From: Bacteroides stercorirosoris
GTDB lineage: Bacteria; Bacteroidota; Bacteroidia; Bacteroidales; Bacteroidaceae
Direction: 5' to 3'
Assembly (NCBI RefSeq): GCF_900142015.1
Contig: NZ_FQZN01000007.1
Span: 62,001-126,000, forward strand
Length of the DNA: 64,000 nucleotides
The notes beneath the pieces were generated by a model. That model saw nothing but the letters and a program-made list of their open reading frames with translations. It searched no databases and had not been told where the DNA came from. Shown in pieces: positions 37,742-46,458 of this stretch (positions within the stretch are counted from its first letter, which is position 1; the number at the start of each line of letters is the position of its first letter). The position numbers and the translations under genes were made by a program.

Positions 37742-37918
37742 GTACCCTAAATATATGTCCCGGGTTATGTATCTGTTTTTTTGTGAAAAATATTCCTTTG
37801 TCATTTGGCTCATAACCGCTACAAAAAGGAGGCAGATACTACTGACCATCAAAAGCGGACTGATAAATCATCATTTCATTCATATCCGCTACAGAAACGG
37901 ATTAATTCCGCCAACAAG

Positions 37919-38926
37919 TTACTTCTGATTGTATATCCGATTTATTTTCTCTATTTCTTCCGTAGTGAAAGTAGTGTTCTTTATGGCTTCCAGATTGTCC
38001 TTCAACTGGGCTACGGAGCTTGCACCAATGATGACGGAAGTCACCATCTCATCTTTCAGCACCCATGCCAGAGCCATTTCGGCAAGAGTCTGTCCGCGGA
38101 GAACGGCAAGTTCGTTGAGGGCTTTGATTTTGTTCAGGACTTCGTCCGTCAATGCTTCTTTTTTCAGGAAGCCGCCTCGGGCAATGCGTGAATCTTCGGG
38201 GATACCATTCAGGTAGCGGTTTGTCAACAATCCTTGTGCCAGTGGTGAGAAAGCGATGAAACCCGTTCCGTTTTCTTTGGCTTGTAGCAAAATACCTTCT
38301 TCTTCCGGTTCCCGGTTGAACATATTATATCTTCCTTGATAAAGCAGACAATGTACGTCTCTTTCTTCGAGGTAACGGTAAGCAAATTCGGCAGCCTCTT
38401 TCGGATATTTGGAGATGCCCACGTATAGGGCTTTGCCTTGGCGAACAATGTCAACAAGGGTTTGCAGCGTTTCTTCCAACGGAGTTTCCGGGTCGTAGCG
38501 GTGTGAGTAGAAGATGTCTACATAATCCAGGTTCATCCGTTTCAGACTTTGGTTGAGGCTGTTCATCAGATATTTTCGGGAGCCCCACTCACCGTAAGGG
38601 CCGGGCCACATGTCATGACCGGCTTTGGTGGAGATAAACAGCTCGTCCCGGTAGGGGAGGAATGACTTCTTCATTATTATTCCGAAGGTTTCTTCAGCAG
38701 AACCGTAGGATGGGCCGTAATTGTTGGCAAGGTCGAAATGGGTGATGCCTTGGTCGAAAGCGTAATGTGCCATCGCTTGGGAATTGGCCAGCGTGTTCAC
38801 GTCGCCGAAGTTGTGCCATAAGCCTAAGGATATTTTGGGCAGCAGGATGCCGCTTCGTCCGCACCGGCGGTACTTCATACCATTGTCATACCGGTTACTG
38901 TCGGGAGAGTAAATGGGGTTTATCAT
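37919..38926 (-). CDS. Aldo/keto reductase, YghZ-like (L-glyceraldehyde-3-phosphate reductase type)
   Basis: A 335-residue cytoplasmic NADPH-dependent reductase. The start MKYRRCGRSGILLPKISLGLW and the catalytic residues are recognisable: Asp and Tyr in HFDLANNYGPSYGSAEE, Lys in ISTKAGHDMWPGPYGEWGS, His in DIFYSHRYDPETP. The cofactor end IIGASSVAQLKDNL is intact. The GPYGEWGSRKYL stretch is typical of the YghZ/Kv-beta group. The ATG chosen adds 15 residues before MKYRRCG; the inner Met is also possible. The gene is monocistronic and divergent from the mannan locus; a detoxifying role for aldehydes is the usual guess. Confidence 0.92.
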   Translation of the reverse strand: MINPIYSPDSNRYDNGMKYRRCGRSGILLPKISLGLWHNFGDVNTLANSQAMAHYAFDQGITHFDLANNYGPSYGSAEETFGIIMKKSFLPYRDELFISTKAGHDMWPGPYGEWGSRKYLMNSLNQSLKRMNLDYVDIFYSHRYDPETPLEETLQTLVDIVRQGKALYVGISKYPKEAAEFAYRYLEERDVHCLLYQGRYNMFNREPEEEGILLQAKENGTGFIAFSPLAQGLLTNRYLNGIPEDSRIARGGFLKKEALTDEVLNKIKALNELAVLRGQTLAEMALAWVLKDEMVTSVIIGASSVAQLKDNLEAIKNTTFTTEEIEKINRIYNQK

Positions 38927-39034
38927 GTTATTGGTTTTAAGAGATTATTCGAAGTACAAAAGTATACAATTCTTCCGGAAAAGGCTTGTTTTGGTCATCA
39001 AAAGTATGAAGAATACAACTGATACCTCGATTTG

Positions 39035-39099
39035 AAACAAATTGTACTACAATTGGATAAGAAACTGTTGCCGGAAATTCATAGAGAGCGCTATCTTTG
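39035..39099 (+). promoter_or_regulatory. Promoter and putative AraC-regulator site of the GH3 gene
   Basis: The -7 element TATCTTTG (39092-39099) matches the Bacteroides consensus, and a TTG lies 21 bases upstream. The motif AAACAAATTGTACTA starts at 39035, 57 bases before the -7 box, and a weaker GATAAGAAACTGTTG starts at 39056, 36 bases before it. These match the motif found at four other promoters of the locus. Confidence 0.6.
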
Positions 39100-39117
39100 C
39101 GGTGTAACGGTGCAGAA

Positions 39118-39213
39118 ATGAATTATTTCACCACAGATTACACAGATTAGCACAGAATTAATTTATTAATAATCAGAGATATCTTCCCTAATCTGTGTAA
39201 ATCTGTGGTGCAT
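39118..39213. repeat. Inverted repeat of the CACCACAGA type in a 5' untranslated region, copy 2
   Basis: Arms TTTCACCACAGATTACACAG (within 39118-39150) and its complement at 39188-39213 pair with a single-base bulge. The element lies between the promoter and the ATG of the GH3 gene, with its right arm ending 15 bases before the start codon, so it could affect translation. Confidence 0.75.
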
Positions 39214-39228
39214 CAAAACCTAATAATA

Positions 39229-41529
39229 ATGAAGAAAATTATCGCAACTATGGCAATCGGAGCTTGTTTATGTTCCTGCGGCGGAGACAGGACGGAAGTA
39301 TATAAAGACCCTTCCGCCCCCGTGAAGGACAGAGTGGAAGACCTCTTGAAGAGAATGACCCTGGAGGAGAAAGTAGGGCAGATGAATCAGTTCGTCGGCG
39401 TAGAACACATCAAGGCCAACAGTGCCGTGATGAGTGAAGATGAATTGAAAAACAATACCGCAAATGCTTTCTATCCCGGTTTCACGGAGAAAGATATAGA
39501 GAAATGGACGGAGGAAGGGCTGGTAGGCTCTTTCCTGCATGTGCTCACTATCGAAGAAGCCAACTATTTGCAATCACTCGCCATGAAGAGCCGCTTGCAG
39601 ATACCTATTATCTTCGGTATCGACGCCATCCATGGCAATGCCAATGCGCCCGATAACACGGTATATCCCACCAATATCAACCTGGCTTGTTCTTTCGATA
39701 CGCTGATGGCTTACCGGATAGCCCGTCAGACTGCAAAAGAAATGCGTGCCATGAACATGCATTGGACGTTTAATCCGAATGTGGAAGTAGCCCGTGATGC
39801 CCGTTGGGGACGTGTAGGCGAGACATACGGTGAAGACCCTTATCTGGTGACACTTCTGGGTGTGCAGTCCGTAAAAGGTTATCAGGGCGATCTGAACGGT
39901 AGCGAAGATGTACTGGCCTGCATCAAACACTTTGTTGGTGGCAGCGAGCCCATCAACGGAACAAACGGTTCTCCTACGGATCTGTCCGAGCGTACTCTGC
40001 GCGAAGTTTTCTTCCCGCCTTTCGAAGCGGGCGTCAAGGCCGGTGCTATGTCACTGATGACTGCCCACAACGAACTGAACGGCATCCCTTGCCATAGCAA
40101 CGAATGGCTGATGCAGGATATTCTGCGTGACGAATGGAACTTCCCCGGCTTTGTGGTCAGCGACTGGATGGACATCGAACATATCCACGACTTGCACGCC
40201 ACTGCCGAAAATCTGAAAGAAGCATTCTATCAGTCCATCATGGCAGGTATGGATATGCACATGCATGGCATTCACTGGAACGAGATGGTAGTGGAACTGG
40301 TGAAAGAAGGCCGCATCCCCGAGTCCCGCATTGATGAGTCTGTGCGCCGTATTCTTGATATCAAGTTCCGCCTCGGTCTTTTTGAACAACCCTATGCCGA
40401 TGAAGCCGGAACCATGAAGATACGCCTCTGCGACGAACACCGTGCAACTGCCCTTGAAGCCGCCCGAAACGGTATCGTGCTCTTGAAGAATGACGGTGTA
40501 CTTCCTTTGGACGCTTCCAAATATAAAAAGATAATGGTGACCGGCATCAATGCCGACGATCAGAATATCCTGGGTGACTGGAGTGCGCCTGAAAAAGACG
40601 AGAACGTCACGACCATCCTCGAAGGACTGAAAATGATTGCTCCCGATACTCAATTCGACTTTGTAGACCAGGGATGGGATCCGCGCAACATGGATCCGAA
40701 GAAGGTGGCCGAAGCTGCCGCACGTGCCAGGACTGCCGACCTCAATATCGTCGTGGCCGGAGAGTACATGATGCGCTTCCGCTGGAATGACCGTACCGAC
40801 GGTGAAGATACCGACCGCTCCGATATCGACCTGGTAGGTCTGCAAAACGAACTCATAGAGAAAGTCGCCGCTTCCGGCAAACCGACCATTCTTATTCTGG
40901 TGAACGGACGTCCGCTTGGTGTGCAGTGGGCCGCCGACAATCTTCCCGCAATCGTGGAGGCATGGGCACCGGGCATGTGCGGCGGTCAGGCGGTAGCCGA
41001 AATTCTTTATGGCAAGGTGAATCCGTCGGCCAAACTGGCTATCACCATTCCTCACAGCGTAGGACAGTTGCAGATGATTTATAACCATAAGCCGTCGCAA
41101 TATTTCCATCCGTATGCGGCGGGCAAGCCGAGCACTCCGCTTTATCCGTTCGGTTACGGCCTTTCTTATACCACTTATAAATATGATGACTTGCAACTGG
41201 CACAAAAGGAAATCAATAAAGATGGTATGGTAGATGTCAGTGTGAAGGTGACCAATACGGGCGACCGTGATGGAGTGGAAATCGTGCAGCTGTATATTCG
41301 CGACCGTTTCAGCAGTGTCACCCGTCCGGTGAAGGAACTGAAAGACTTTGCTCGTGTGCCGTTGAAAGCCGGTGAAAGCCGGGTGGTAAAATTCAGCATC
41401 ACTCCCGACAAACTGGCTTTTTATGATAAGAAAATGAAGAAGATTGTGGAACCGGGCGAGTTTATCGTGATGGTGGGTGCATCTTCCGACGATAAAGACT
41501 TGCTGAAGGACACTTTCTGCGTGAAATAA
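39229..41529 (+). CDS. GH3 beta-glucosidase-type lipoprotein (BglX-like)
   Basis: I start at ATG 39229 (MKKIIATMAIGACLCSC, a lipoprotein signal); a GTG eight codons upstream lies in an inverted repeat. The 766-residue enzyme has the GH3 N-domain with IDAIHGNANA, RDARWGRVGETYGEDP and KHFVGGSEP, nucleophile Asp312 in GFVVSDWMD, the GH3 C-domain (ATALEAARNGIVLLKNDGVLP) and a C-terminal Fn3-like domain (NTGDRDGVEIVQLYI). It removes non-reducing beta-glucosyl (or related) residues in the periplasm or at the surface. Its place beside the mannan genes and a shared promoter motif suggest it trims glucomannan oligosaccharides. Confidence 0.92.
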   Translation: MKKIIATMAIGACLCSCGGDRTEVYKDPSAPVKDRVEDLLKRMTLEEKVGQMNQFVGVEHIKANSAVMSEDELKNNTANAFYPGFTEKDIEKWTEEGLVGSFLHVLTIEEANYLQSLAMKSRLQIPIIFGIDAIHGNANAPDNTVYPTNINLACSFDTLMAYRIARQTAKEMRAMNMHWTFNPNVEVARDARWGRVGETYGEDPYLVTLLGVQSVKGYQGDLNGSEDVLACIKHFVGGSEPINGTNGSPTDLSERTLREVFFPPFEAGVKAGAMSLMTAHNELNGIPCHSNEWLMQDILRDEWNFPGFVVSDWMDIEHIHDLHATAENLKEAFYQSIMAGMDMHMHGIHWNEMVVELVKEGRIPESRIDESVRRILDIKFRLGLFEQPYADEAGTMKIRLCDEHRATALEAARNGIVLLKNDGVLPLDASKYKKIMVTGINADDQNILGDWSAPEKDENVTTILEGLKMIAPDTQFDFVDQGWDPRNMDPKKVAEAAARARTADLNIVVAGEYMMRFRWNDRTDGEDTDRSDIDLVGLQNELIEKVAASGKPTILILVNGRPLGVQWAADNLPAIVEAWAPGMCGGQAVAEILYGKVNPSAKLAITIPHSVGQLQMIYNHKPSQYFHPYAAGKPSTPLYPFGYGLSYTTYKYDDLQLAQKEINKDGMVDVSVKVTNTGDRDGVEIVQLYIRDRFSSVTRPVKELKDFARVPLKAGESRVVKFSITPDKLAFYDKKMKKIVEPGEFIVMVGASSDDKDLLKDTFCVK

Positions 41530-41564
41530 AAACAGAGTTAATAGAATCGGTGATTGCTTTTATG

Positions 41565-41608
41565 TAAGGTTATATCTTTCCTATGGTCAGGTATAACCTT
41601 ATCTTTTG
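41565..41608 (+). terminator. Terminator after the GH3 gene
   Basis: The stem TAAGGTTATA and TATAACCTTA is followed by TCTTTT, 36 bases after the GH3 stop. Confidence 0.6.
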
Positions 41609-41612
41609 GCCG

Positions 41613-41682
41613 ATATAACAAATCTTACCCCATAATATAACAAATTCTACCAGTCGGTGATTAAAAAGAATGGTTATATTTG
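41613..41682 (+). promoter_or_regulatory. Promoter and tandem 22-bp operator of the AraC-type regulator gene
   Basis: ATATAACAAATCTTACC (from 41613) and ATATAACAAATTCTACC (from 41635) are direct repeats exactly 22 bp apart. The second overlaps the expected -33 region of the -7 box TATATTTG (41675-41682). Two same-facing half-sites about two helical turns apart are typical for AraC-family proteins, so autoregulation is likely. Confidence 0.65.
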
Positions 41683-41710
41683 TGACATGATACTTTTTTA
41701 ACCAATCGAT

Positions 41711-42598
41711 ATGGAAAACTCAAACTACATCATGAGGGAAATTACTCCCTTGTCCGACCGCGATTGCTTTTATATCGCCGACCGTCGTAAGACGGAGTTT
41801 ACTTACCCTATTCACTGCCATGCCGAGTTTGAACTGAACTTTACAGAACATGCAGCCGGTGTCCGCCGTGTGGTGGGCGATTCTACCGAAGTGATCGGGG
41901 ACTATGACCTGGTGTTGATTACCGGTAAAGAATTGGAGCATGTGTGGGAGCAACATGAATGCACTTCGAAAGGGATACGTGAAATCACTATCCAGTTCTC
42001 GTCAGACTTGTTTTTCAAGAACTTCATGAATAAGAACCAGTTCGACAGCATCCGGTACATGCTGGAGAAAGCGCAGTGCGGCATCAGCTTCCCGATGCAG
42101 GCTATCATGAAGGTGTATAACTGGCTGGACAGGCTGGCTTCGGAAGAACAAGGCTTCTATGCGGTGATGCATTTTCTGAGAATACTTTATGAATTGTCGC
42201 AGTATGACGATGCCAAAGTGTTGTCCAGTTCTTCGTTCGCCAAGATAGAAACATTCTCGGATAGCCGGAGAGTACAGAAGGTGCAGAAGTACATTGCCGA
42301 TCATTATCAGGAGGATATCCGTCTGAATATGCTGGCGGATATGGTAGGTATGACGCCCGTTTCGTTCAGCCGCTTCTTCCGGTTGCGCACGGGGAAGACT
42401 CTTTCCGACTATATCATTGATATCCGTCTGGGGTTTGCCACTCGTCTGTTGGTGGACTCTACCCGTACCATTGCCGAAATCTGTTATGACTGCGGTTTCA
42501 ATAATCTTTCCAACTTCAACCGGATGTTCAAACGGAAGAAAGATTGTTCGCCGAAAGAATTCCGCGAAAACTACAGGAAGAAGAAGATTGTGATATGA
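41711..42598 (+). CDS. AraC-family transcriptional regulator of the mannan locus
   Basis: A 295-residue cytoplasmic regulator. Residues about 20-130 form a cupin-like sensing domain (YPIHCHAEFELNF, ITGKELEHVWEQHE). Residues about 190-290 are the AraC double helix-turn-helix: KVQKYIADHYQEDIRLNMLADMVGMTPVSFSRFFR and IAEICYDCGFNNLSNFNRMFKRKKDCSPKEFRENY (each given as adjoining pieces of the family pattern). It is not a hybrid two-component protein, which is the more common regulator of Bacteroides glycan loci. It stands between the GH3 gene and the esterase/GH5 operon. Its own promoter and the other promoters of the locus share a motif, so it probably activates all of them on sensing a small sugar. 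Confidence 0.92.
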   Translation: MENSNYIMREITPLSDRDCFYIADRRKTEFTYPIHCHAEFELNFTEHAAGVRRVVGDSTEVIGDYDLVLITGKELEHVWEQHECTSKGIREITIQFSSDLFFKNFMNKNQFDSIRYMLEKAQCGISFPMQAIMKVYNWLDRLASEEQGFYAVMHFLRILYELSQYDDAKVLSSSSFAKIETFSDSRRVQKVQKYIADHYQEDIRLNMLADMVGMTPVSFSRFFRLRTGKTLSDYIIDIRLGFATRLLVDSTRTIAEICYDCGFNNLSNFNRMFKRKKDCSPKEFRENYRKKKIVI

Positions 42599-42640
42599 TA
42601 ATATTGTATCATTCTTTTTCTTGGAAACCACGTACTTTTG
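42597..42640 (+). promoter_or_regulatory. Promoter and putative regulator site of the CE7-GH5-GH5 operon
   Basis: GATAATATTGTATCA (42597-42611) starts 36 bases before the -7 element TACTTTTG (42633-42640). The same motif stands at the same distance at 46372 and 56988. It overlaps the stop codon of the regulator gene. Confidence 0.65.
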
Positions 42641-42671
42641 CAGACAACGAATAAATCTTTAGTTTTATACC

Positions 42672-43955
42672 ATGAAAAAAATATCACTTCTTTTGGGATG
42701 TCTGTTGTGCATGCTTGCCACGACGGCGCAGATACGCGGTAATGAAATCCGCGTAGTGGTTTCTCCCGATCATACCGATTGGAATTATCGTCTGAATGAG
42801 AAATGTACATTCACTGTACGAGTACTGAAAGCTCAGAACGTTTTACCGGATGTGAAGGTAGACTATGAACTGGGTCCGGAAATGTATCCTACTGAAACCC
42901 GAAAAGGTGTGGTGTTGAAAAATGGCGAACTGGCCTTGCACGGAACAATGAAAACTCCCGGTTTTCTGCGTTGCAAAGTGAAGGCTCACGTGGGCGGCCG
43001 TACATATGAAGGACTTGCCACTGCCGCCTATGCCCCCGAGCAACTGCAACCCGTAACGGAGTTTCCTGCAGATTTCCGTGACTTCTGGGCGAAAGAGTTG
43101 GAAGAAGCGCGTCATACTTCCCTCCAACCGCTGATGACTTTACTTCCCGAACGTTGCACCTCGACGGTGAATGTGTATCATGTCAGCTTTCAGACTGACC
43201 GTTGGGGTTCCCGTTTTTATGGCATTCTTTGTATGCCGAAGAAGGAAGGCCGGTACCCCGCTCTGTTGCGTGTGCCCGGTGCCGGTATTCGTCCCTATGC
43301 GGGCGATGTCTATACGGCGGAACAAGGTGCTATCACTTTAGAAGTCGGTATACATGGCATTCCTGTTACAATGGAACAGTCATTCTATGATAATCTGATG
43401 AATGGCGCACTGAATTGTTACTGGACTTTTTGCCGGAATGATTTGAAGAATTTCTATTATCACCGTGTAATTATCGGTGCTTTACGTGCCGTCGACTTCA
43501 TCTGCGAACTGCCGCAATATAACGGGCAGGCTCTTGGAGTAACCGGTTCCAGCCAGGGAGGAGCGCTGTCCGTGATGACGGCTGCCCTTGACTCGCGTGT
43601 CACTTTTTACGCTGCCGTACATCCGGCACTGTGCGACCATGAAGCATACACCAAAAAGCGTGCTTGTGGCTGGCCTCACTATTTCTATTATTATGGAGCA
43701 CCCGATGCAAAAGAACTCAAAGTGGTGCGTTACTACGATACGGCAAACTTTGCCCGTTGCCTCACCGTGCCCGGATGGTTCAGCTGGGGGTATAATGATA
43801 ATGTTTGTCCGCCGACTTCCATGTATGCTGCCTACAATGTGGTGACTTCTCCTAAAGAACTTCATCCGTATCTGGAAACAGGGCATTATTGGTACCAGGA
43901 ACAATGGGATGAATGGCTGGCATGGATATGGAAACAGATGGGAATAAGTAAATAA
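42672..43955 (+). CDS. CE7-type acetyl esterase (acetyl xylan esterase family)
   Basis: A 427-residue secreted alpha/beta hydrolase (signal LLGCLLCMLATTAQ). The N-terminal 120 residues are an Ig-like extra domain; residues about 130-420 match the acetyl xylan esterase (AXE1/CE7) family: GILCMPKKEGRYPALLRVPG, then the nucleophile Ser294 in GSSQGG, Asp376 in GYNDNVCPP and His405 in ETGHYW. CE7 enzymes remove acetyl groups from small acetylated sugars. In this locus it would deacetylate mannan or glucomannan pieces so that the mannanases can act. The gene is first of an operon with two GH5 genes, the next ATG being 14 bases downstream. Confidence 0.88.
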   Translation: MKKISLLLGCLLCMLATTAQIRGNEIRVVVSPDHTDWNYRLNEKCTFTVRVLKAQNVLPDVKVDYELGPEMYPTETRKGVVLKNGELALHGTMKTPGFLRCKVKAHVGGRTYEGLATAAYAPEQLQPVTEFPADFRDFWAKELEEARHTSLQPLMTLLPERCTSTVNVYHVSFQTDRWGSRFYGILCMPKKEGRYPALLRVPGAGIRPYAGDVYTAEQGAITLEVGIHGIPVTMEQSFYDNLMNGALNCYWTFCRNDLKNFYYHRVIIGALRAVDFICELPQYNGQALGVTGSSQGGALSVMTAALDSRVTFYAAVHPALCDHEAYTKKRACGWPHYFYYYGAPDAKELKVVRYYDTANFARCLTVPGWFSWGYNDNVCPPTSMYAAYNVVTSPKELHPYLETGHYWYQEQWDEWLAWIWKQMGISK

Positions 43956-43969
43956 TAAAAACTGATAGT

Positions 43970-45256
43970 ATGAGACACTTATTTTTATTGACTCTTCTTA
44001 TCTCCTTGCTGGGCGCATGTACCCCTAAGCCGGCTGAAAATCCGTTTGTATATGTGAATGAGGACGGACAGTTCATCCGTAACGGGAAACCTTATTACTA
44101 TGTAGGTGCCAACTTCTGGTATGGTGCTATCCTGGGTTCAGAAGGTGAAGGTGGTAATCGTGAGCGCTTGCATAGAGAGTTGGACTTTCTGAAAAGTAAT
44201 GGCATCAATAACTTGCGTGTATTGGTAGGTGCGGACGGTGAAAATGGTGTGAAAACCCGTGTGGAGCCTTCTTTGCAAATAGCGCCCGGTGTGTATAATG
44301 ATACTATTTTAGCCGGTCTGGATTATTTCATGAATGAACTGCGCAAGCGTGATATGACTGCCGTGCTTTATTTGAATAACTCTTGGGAATGGAGTGGTGG
44401 TTATTCCGTATACTTGCAATGGTCGGGGCACGGTAAGGCTGTGGTGCCTGCGGTGGACGGCTGGCCTGCCTATATGGAATACGTGAAACAGTTTCATCAA
44501 TCGGACAGCGCGAAGGTCTTGTTTGCCAATTACGTCAGGGATATCGTCACAAGAACCAATAGGTATAATCAGATAAAATATGTGGATGATCCCACGCTTA
44601 TGTCCTGGCAGATTGGCAACGAGCCTCGCGCTTTTTCTGACGAAAATAAGGAATCATTTGCGCAATGGATGGCAGATGTAGCGTCACAGATAAAGTCGCT
44701 TGACTCTAATCATCTGGTCTCTTCCGGAAGTGAAGGTGCATGGGGATGTGAAGGGGATATCGCTCTTTACGAGAAGATTCATTCCGACCCGAATATCGAT
44801 TATCTGAATATTCATATCTGGCCTTATAACTGGGGGTGGGTGAAGTCCGACAGCTTGACGGAACTTCTTCCGCAAGCCAAAGAGAATACGAAGAGGTATA
44901 TTGATGATCATATGGTAGTGGCACGGAAGTATAAGAAGCCTGTCGTGCTTGAGGAGTTCGGCTTTCCGCGCGATGGTTTCCGGTTCTCTAAAGATGCGCC
45001 TACCACAGCCCGTGATGAATATTATGGTTATGTGTTCGACCTGATTCGCCGGGATCGCGAAAGCGGCGGTCTCTTTGCCGGATGCAACTTCTGGGCGTGG
45101 GGCGGTTTTGCCGAACAGAATCCCGGACATGTGTATTGGGAGAAGGGAGATGATTATACGGGTGATCCGGCACAGGAGCAACAAGGATTGAATTCTGTTT
45201 TTGCGACGGATACTACGGTTGGGATTATTAAGGCTGAAAATGAAAAACTGAAATAA
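43970..45256 (+). CDS. GH5_7-like beta-mannanase lipoprotein
   Basis: A 428-residue lipoprotein (signal ending LLISLLGAC, then TPKPAENP). The GH5 fold is read from FIRNGKPYYYVGANFWYGA, NNLRVLV, LYLNNSWEWSGGYSVYLQW, acid/base Glu218 in WQIGNEPRAF and nucleophile Glu329 in VVLEEFGFPRDG. GANFWYG and the SWEWSGG block are characteristic of subfamily 7 endo-beta-1,4-mannanases. It probably cuts mannan at the cell surface or in the periplasm. The stop is followed after one base by the ATG of the next gene. Confidence 0.88.
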   Translation: MRHLFLLTLLISLLGACTPKPAENPFVYVNEDGQFIRNGKPYYYVGANFWYGAILGSEGEGGNRERLHRELDFLKSNGINNLRVLVGADGENGVKTRVEPSLQIAPGVYNDTILAGLDYFMNELRKRDMTAVLYLNNSWEWSGGYSVYLQWSGHGKAVVPAVDGWPAYMEYVKQFHQSDSAKVLFANYVRDIVTRTNRYNQIKYVDDPTLMSWQIGNEPRAFSDENKESFAQWMADVASQIKSLDSNHLVSSGSEGAWGCEGDIALYEKIHSDPNIDYLNIHIWPYNWGWVKSDSLTELLPQAKENTKRYIDDHMVVARKYKKPVVLEEFGFPRDGFRFSKDAPTTARDEYYGYVFDLIRRDRESGGLFAGCNFWAWGGFAEQNPGHVYWEKGDDYTGDPAQEQQGLNSVFATDTTVGIIKAENEKLK

Positions 45257-45257
45257 G

Positions 45258-46238
45258 ATGATGAATATTTGGAAAGGTATATTGGCTGCCTTTATGCTGG
45301 CGGCAGTGTTCGGGTGCGGTATGGGTACGTCGAAGAAAAATGGTTCGGGAGAAGTTGTGGAACAACTGCCTCGCTTGTGTGTGACCGGTACACAGTTGAT
45401 GAATGAAAAAGGAGATACAGTGGTATTGAAAGGGGTTAGTTATGGCTGGCATCAGTTTTGGCCCCGTTTTTATAATGCTTCCACGGTGGCTTACCTTTCT
45501 GAAGACTGGGGAGCGCAGGTGCTTCGCGCTTCTATGGGGATAGAGCTGGACACTGCCTATCTGGAACGTCCGCAAATGGGTATTGACTGTGTGCAGAAAG
45601 TGGTGGATGCAGCTATTGAAAATGATGTTTACGTGATTATTGACTGGCATAGTCATGGCATCCGCCAGGAAGAAGCAAAGGATTTCTTTGCTAAGATGGC
45701 AACCCGCTACAAAGGTGTCCCCAATGTTATTTATGAGATATTCAATGAACCGGTGGATGATAGCTGGGAACAGGTGAAGACTTATTCTGTGGAAGTTATC
45801 AAAACGATTCGCGCCATAGAGCCGGAAGCTGTTATTCTGGTAGGTTGCCCGCATTGGGACCAAGATATTCATCTAGCGGCTGATGACCCTATTACGGGGT
45901 ATGATAATATAATGTATACTGTCCACTTCTACGCTAATACCCATGGACAGTGGTTGCGCGACCGCACTGACTACGCTTTGGGTAAGGGACTTCCTATTTT
46001 TGTTTCCGAATGTGCCGGTATGGAGGCCAGTGGCGACGGTGCCATCAATAAGGAGGAATGGCAAAACTGGCTGGACTGGATGCAGCGGCGTTCCATAAGT
46101 TGGGTTGCATGGTCTGTATCGGATAAGGATGAGACTTGTTCGATGCTTCTTCCGTCCGCTTCTTCCGAAGGCAATTGGAAAGATAAGGACTTGAAAGAAT
46201 GGGGACGGATGGTCCGTGACGAACTACAGGCAAAATAA
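45258..46238 (+). CDS. GH5_2-like endoglucanase/glucomannanase lipoprotein
   Basis: A 326-residue lipoprotein (signal ending FMLAAVFGC, then GMGTSKKN). The GH5 barrel shows VVLKGVSYGWHQFWPRFYN, VIIDWHSHGI, acid/base Glu164 in IYEIFNEPVD, HFYANTHGQW and nucleophile Glu251 in VSECAGM, and WVAWSVSDKDE. These fit subfamily 2 cellulases. With a mannan locus around it, hydrolysis of glucomannan at glucosyl sites is the likely task. Last gene of the esterase operon. Confidence 0.87.
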   Translation: MMNIWKGILAAFMLAAVFGCGMGTSKKNGSGEVVEQLPRLCVTGTQLMNEKGDTVVLKGVSYGWHQFWPRFYNASTVAYLSEDWGAQVLRASMGIELDTAYLERPQMGIDCVQKVVDAAIENDVYVIIDWHSHGIRQEEAKDFFAKMATRYKGVPNVIYEIFNEPVDDSWEQVKTYSVEVIKTIRAIEPEAVILVGCPHWDQDIHLAADDPITGYDNIMYTVHFYANTHGQWLRDRTDYALGKGLPIFVSECAGMEASGDGAINKEEWQNWLDWMQRRSISWVAWSVSDKDETCSMLLPSASSEGNWKDKDLKEWGRMVRDELQAK

Positions 46239-46350
46239 ATCCTTCGGGCATTTGTCATCCTTCGGCTACGCTCCCTTAGATGACAGATACCGATAATATA
46301 AAATAAATAAGAGAACATGCTTATGGGGTGTGAACTGATAGTATTGCTTT

Positions 46351-46415
46351 GTCAATATAGTATTAGCTCTTGATAAAATTATACTTGTTTGCGCTATCGA
46401 CATCACCTACCTTTG
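46351..46415 (+). promoter_or_regulatory. Promoter and putative regulator sites of the mannan susC operon
   Basis: The -7 box TACCTTTG (46408-46415) has a TTG 20 bases upstream (46385-46387). GATAAAATTATACTT starts at 46372, 36 bases before the -7 box as at the other promoters. A weaker related copy (GTCAATATAGTATTAG) starts at 46351, one 21-bp step further up. A short inverted repeat (TGTCATC/GATGACA, 46253-46285) lies between this and the preceding gene. Confidence 0.65.
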
Positions 46416-46458
46416 CATTGAAGGATTTACAGAATTTTTTAAATCTAATAGTTATAAT

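Noticed and set aside
37805..38191. A 128-codon plus-strand frame at the end of the aldo/keto reductase
   Set aside because: Most of it is antisense to the reductase, and it shows no signal or family motif.
40051..41205. A 384-codon minus-strand frame inside the GH3 gene
   Set aside because: It is antisense to a clear GH3 catalytic gene and has the composition of a shadow frame.
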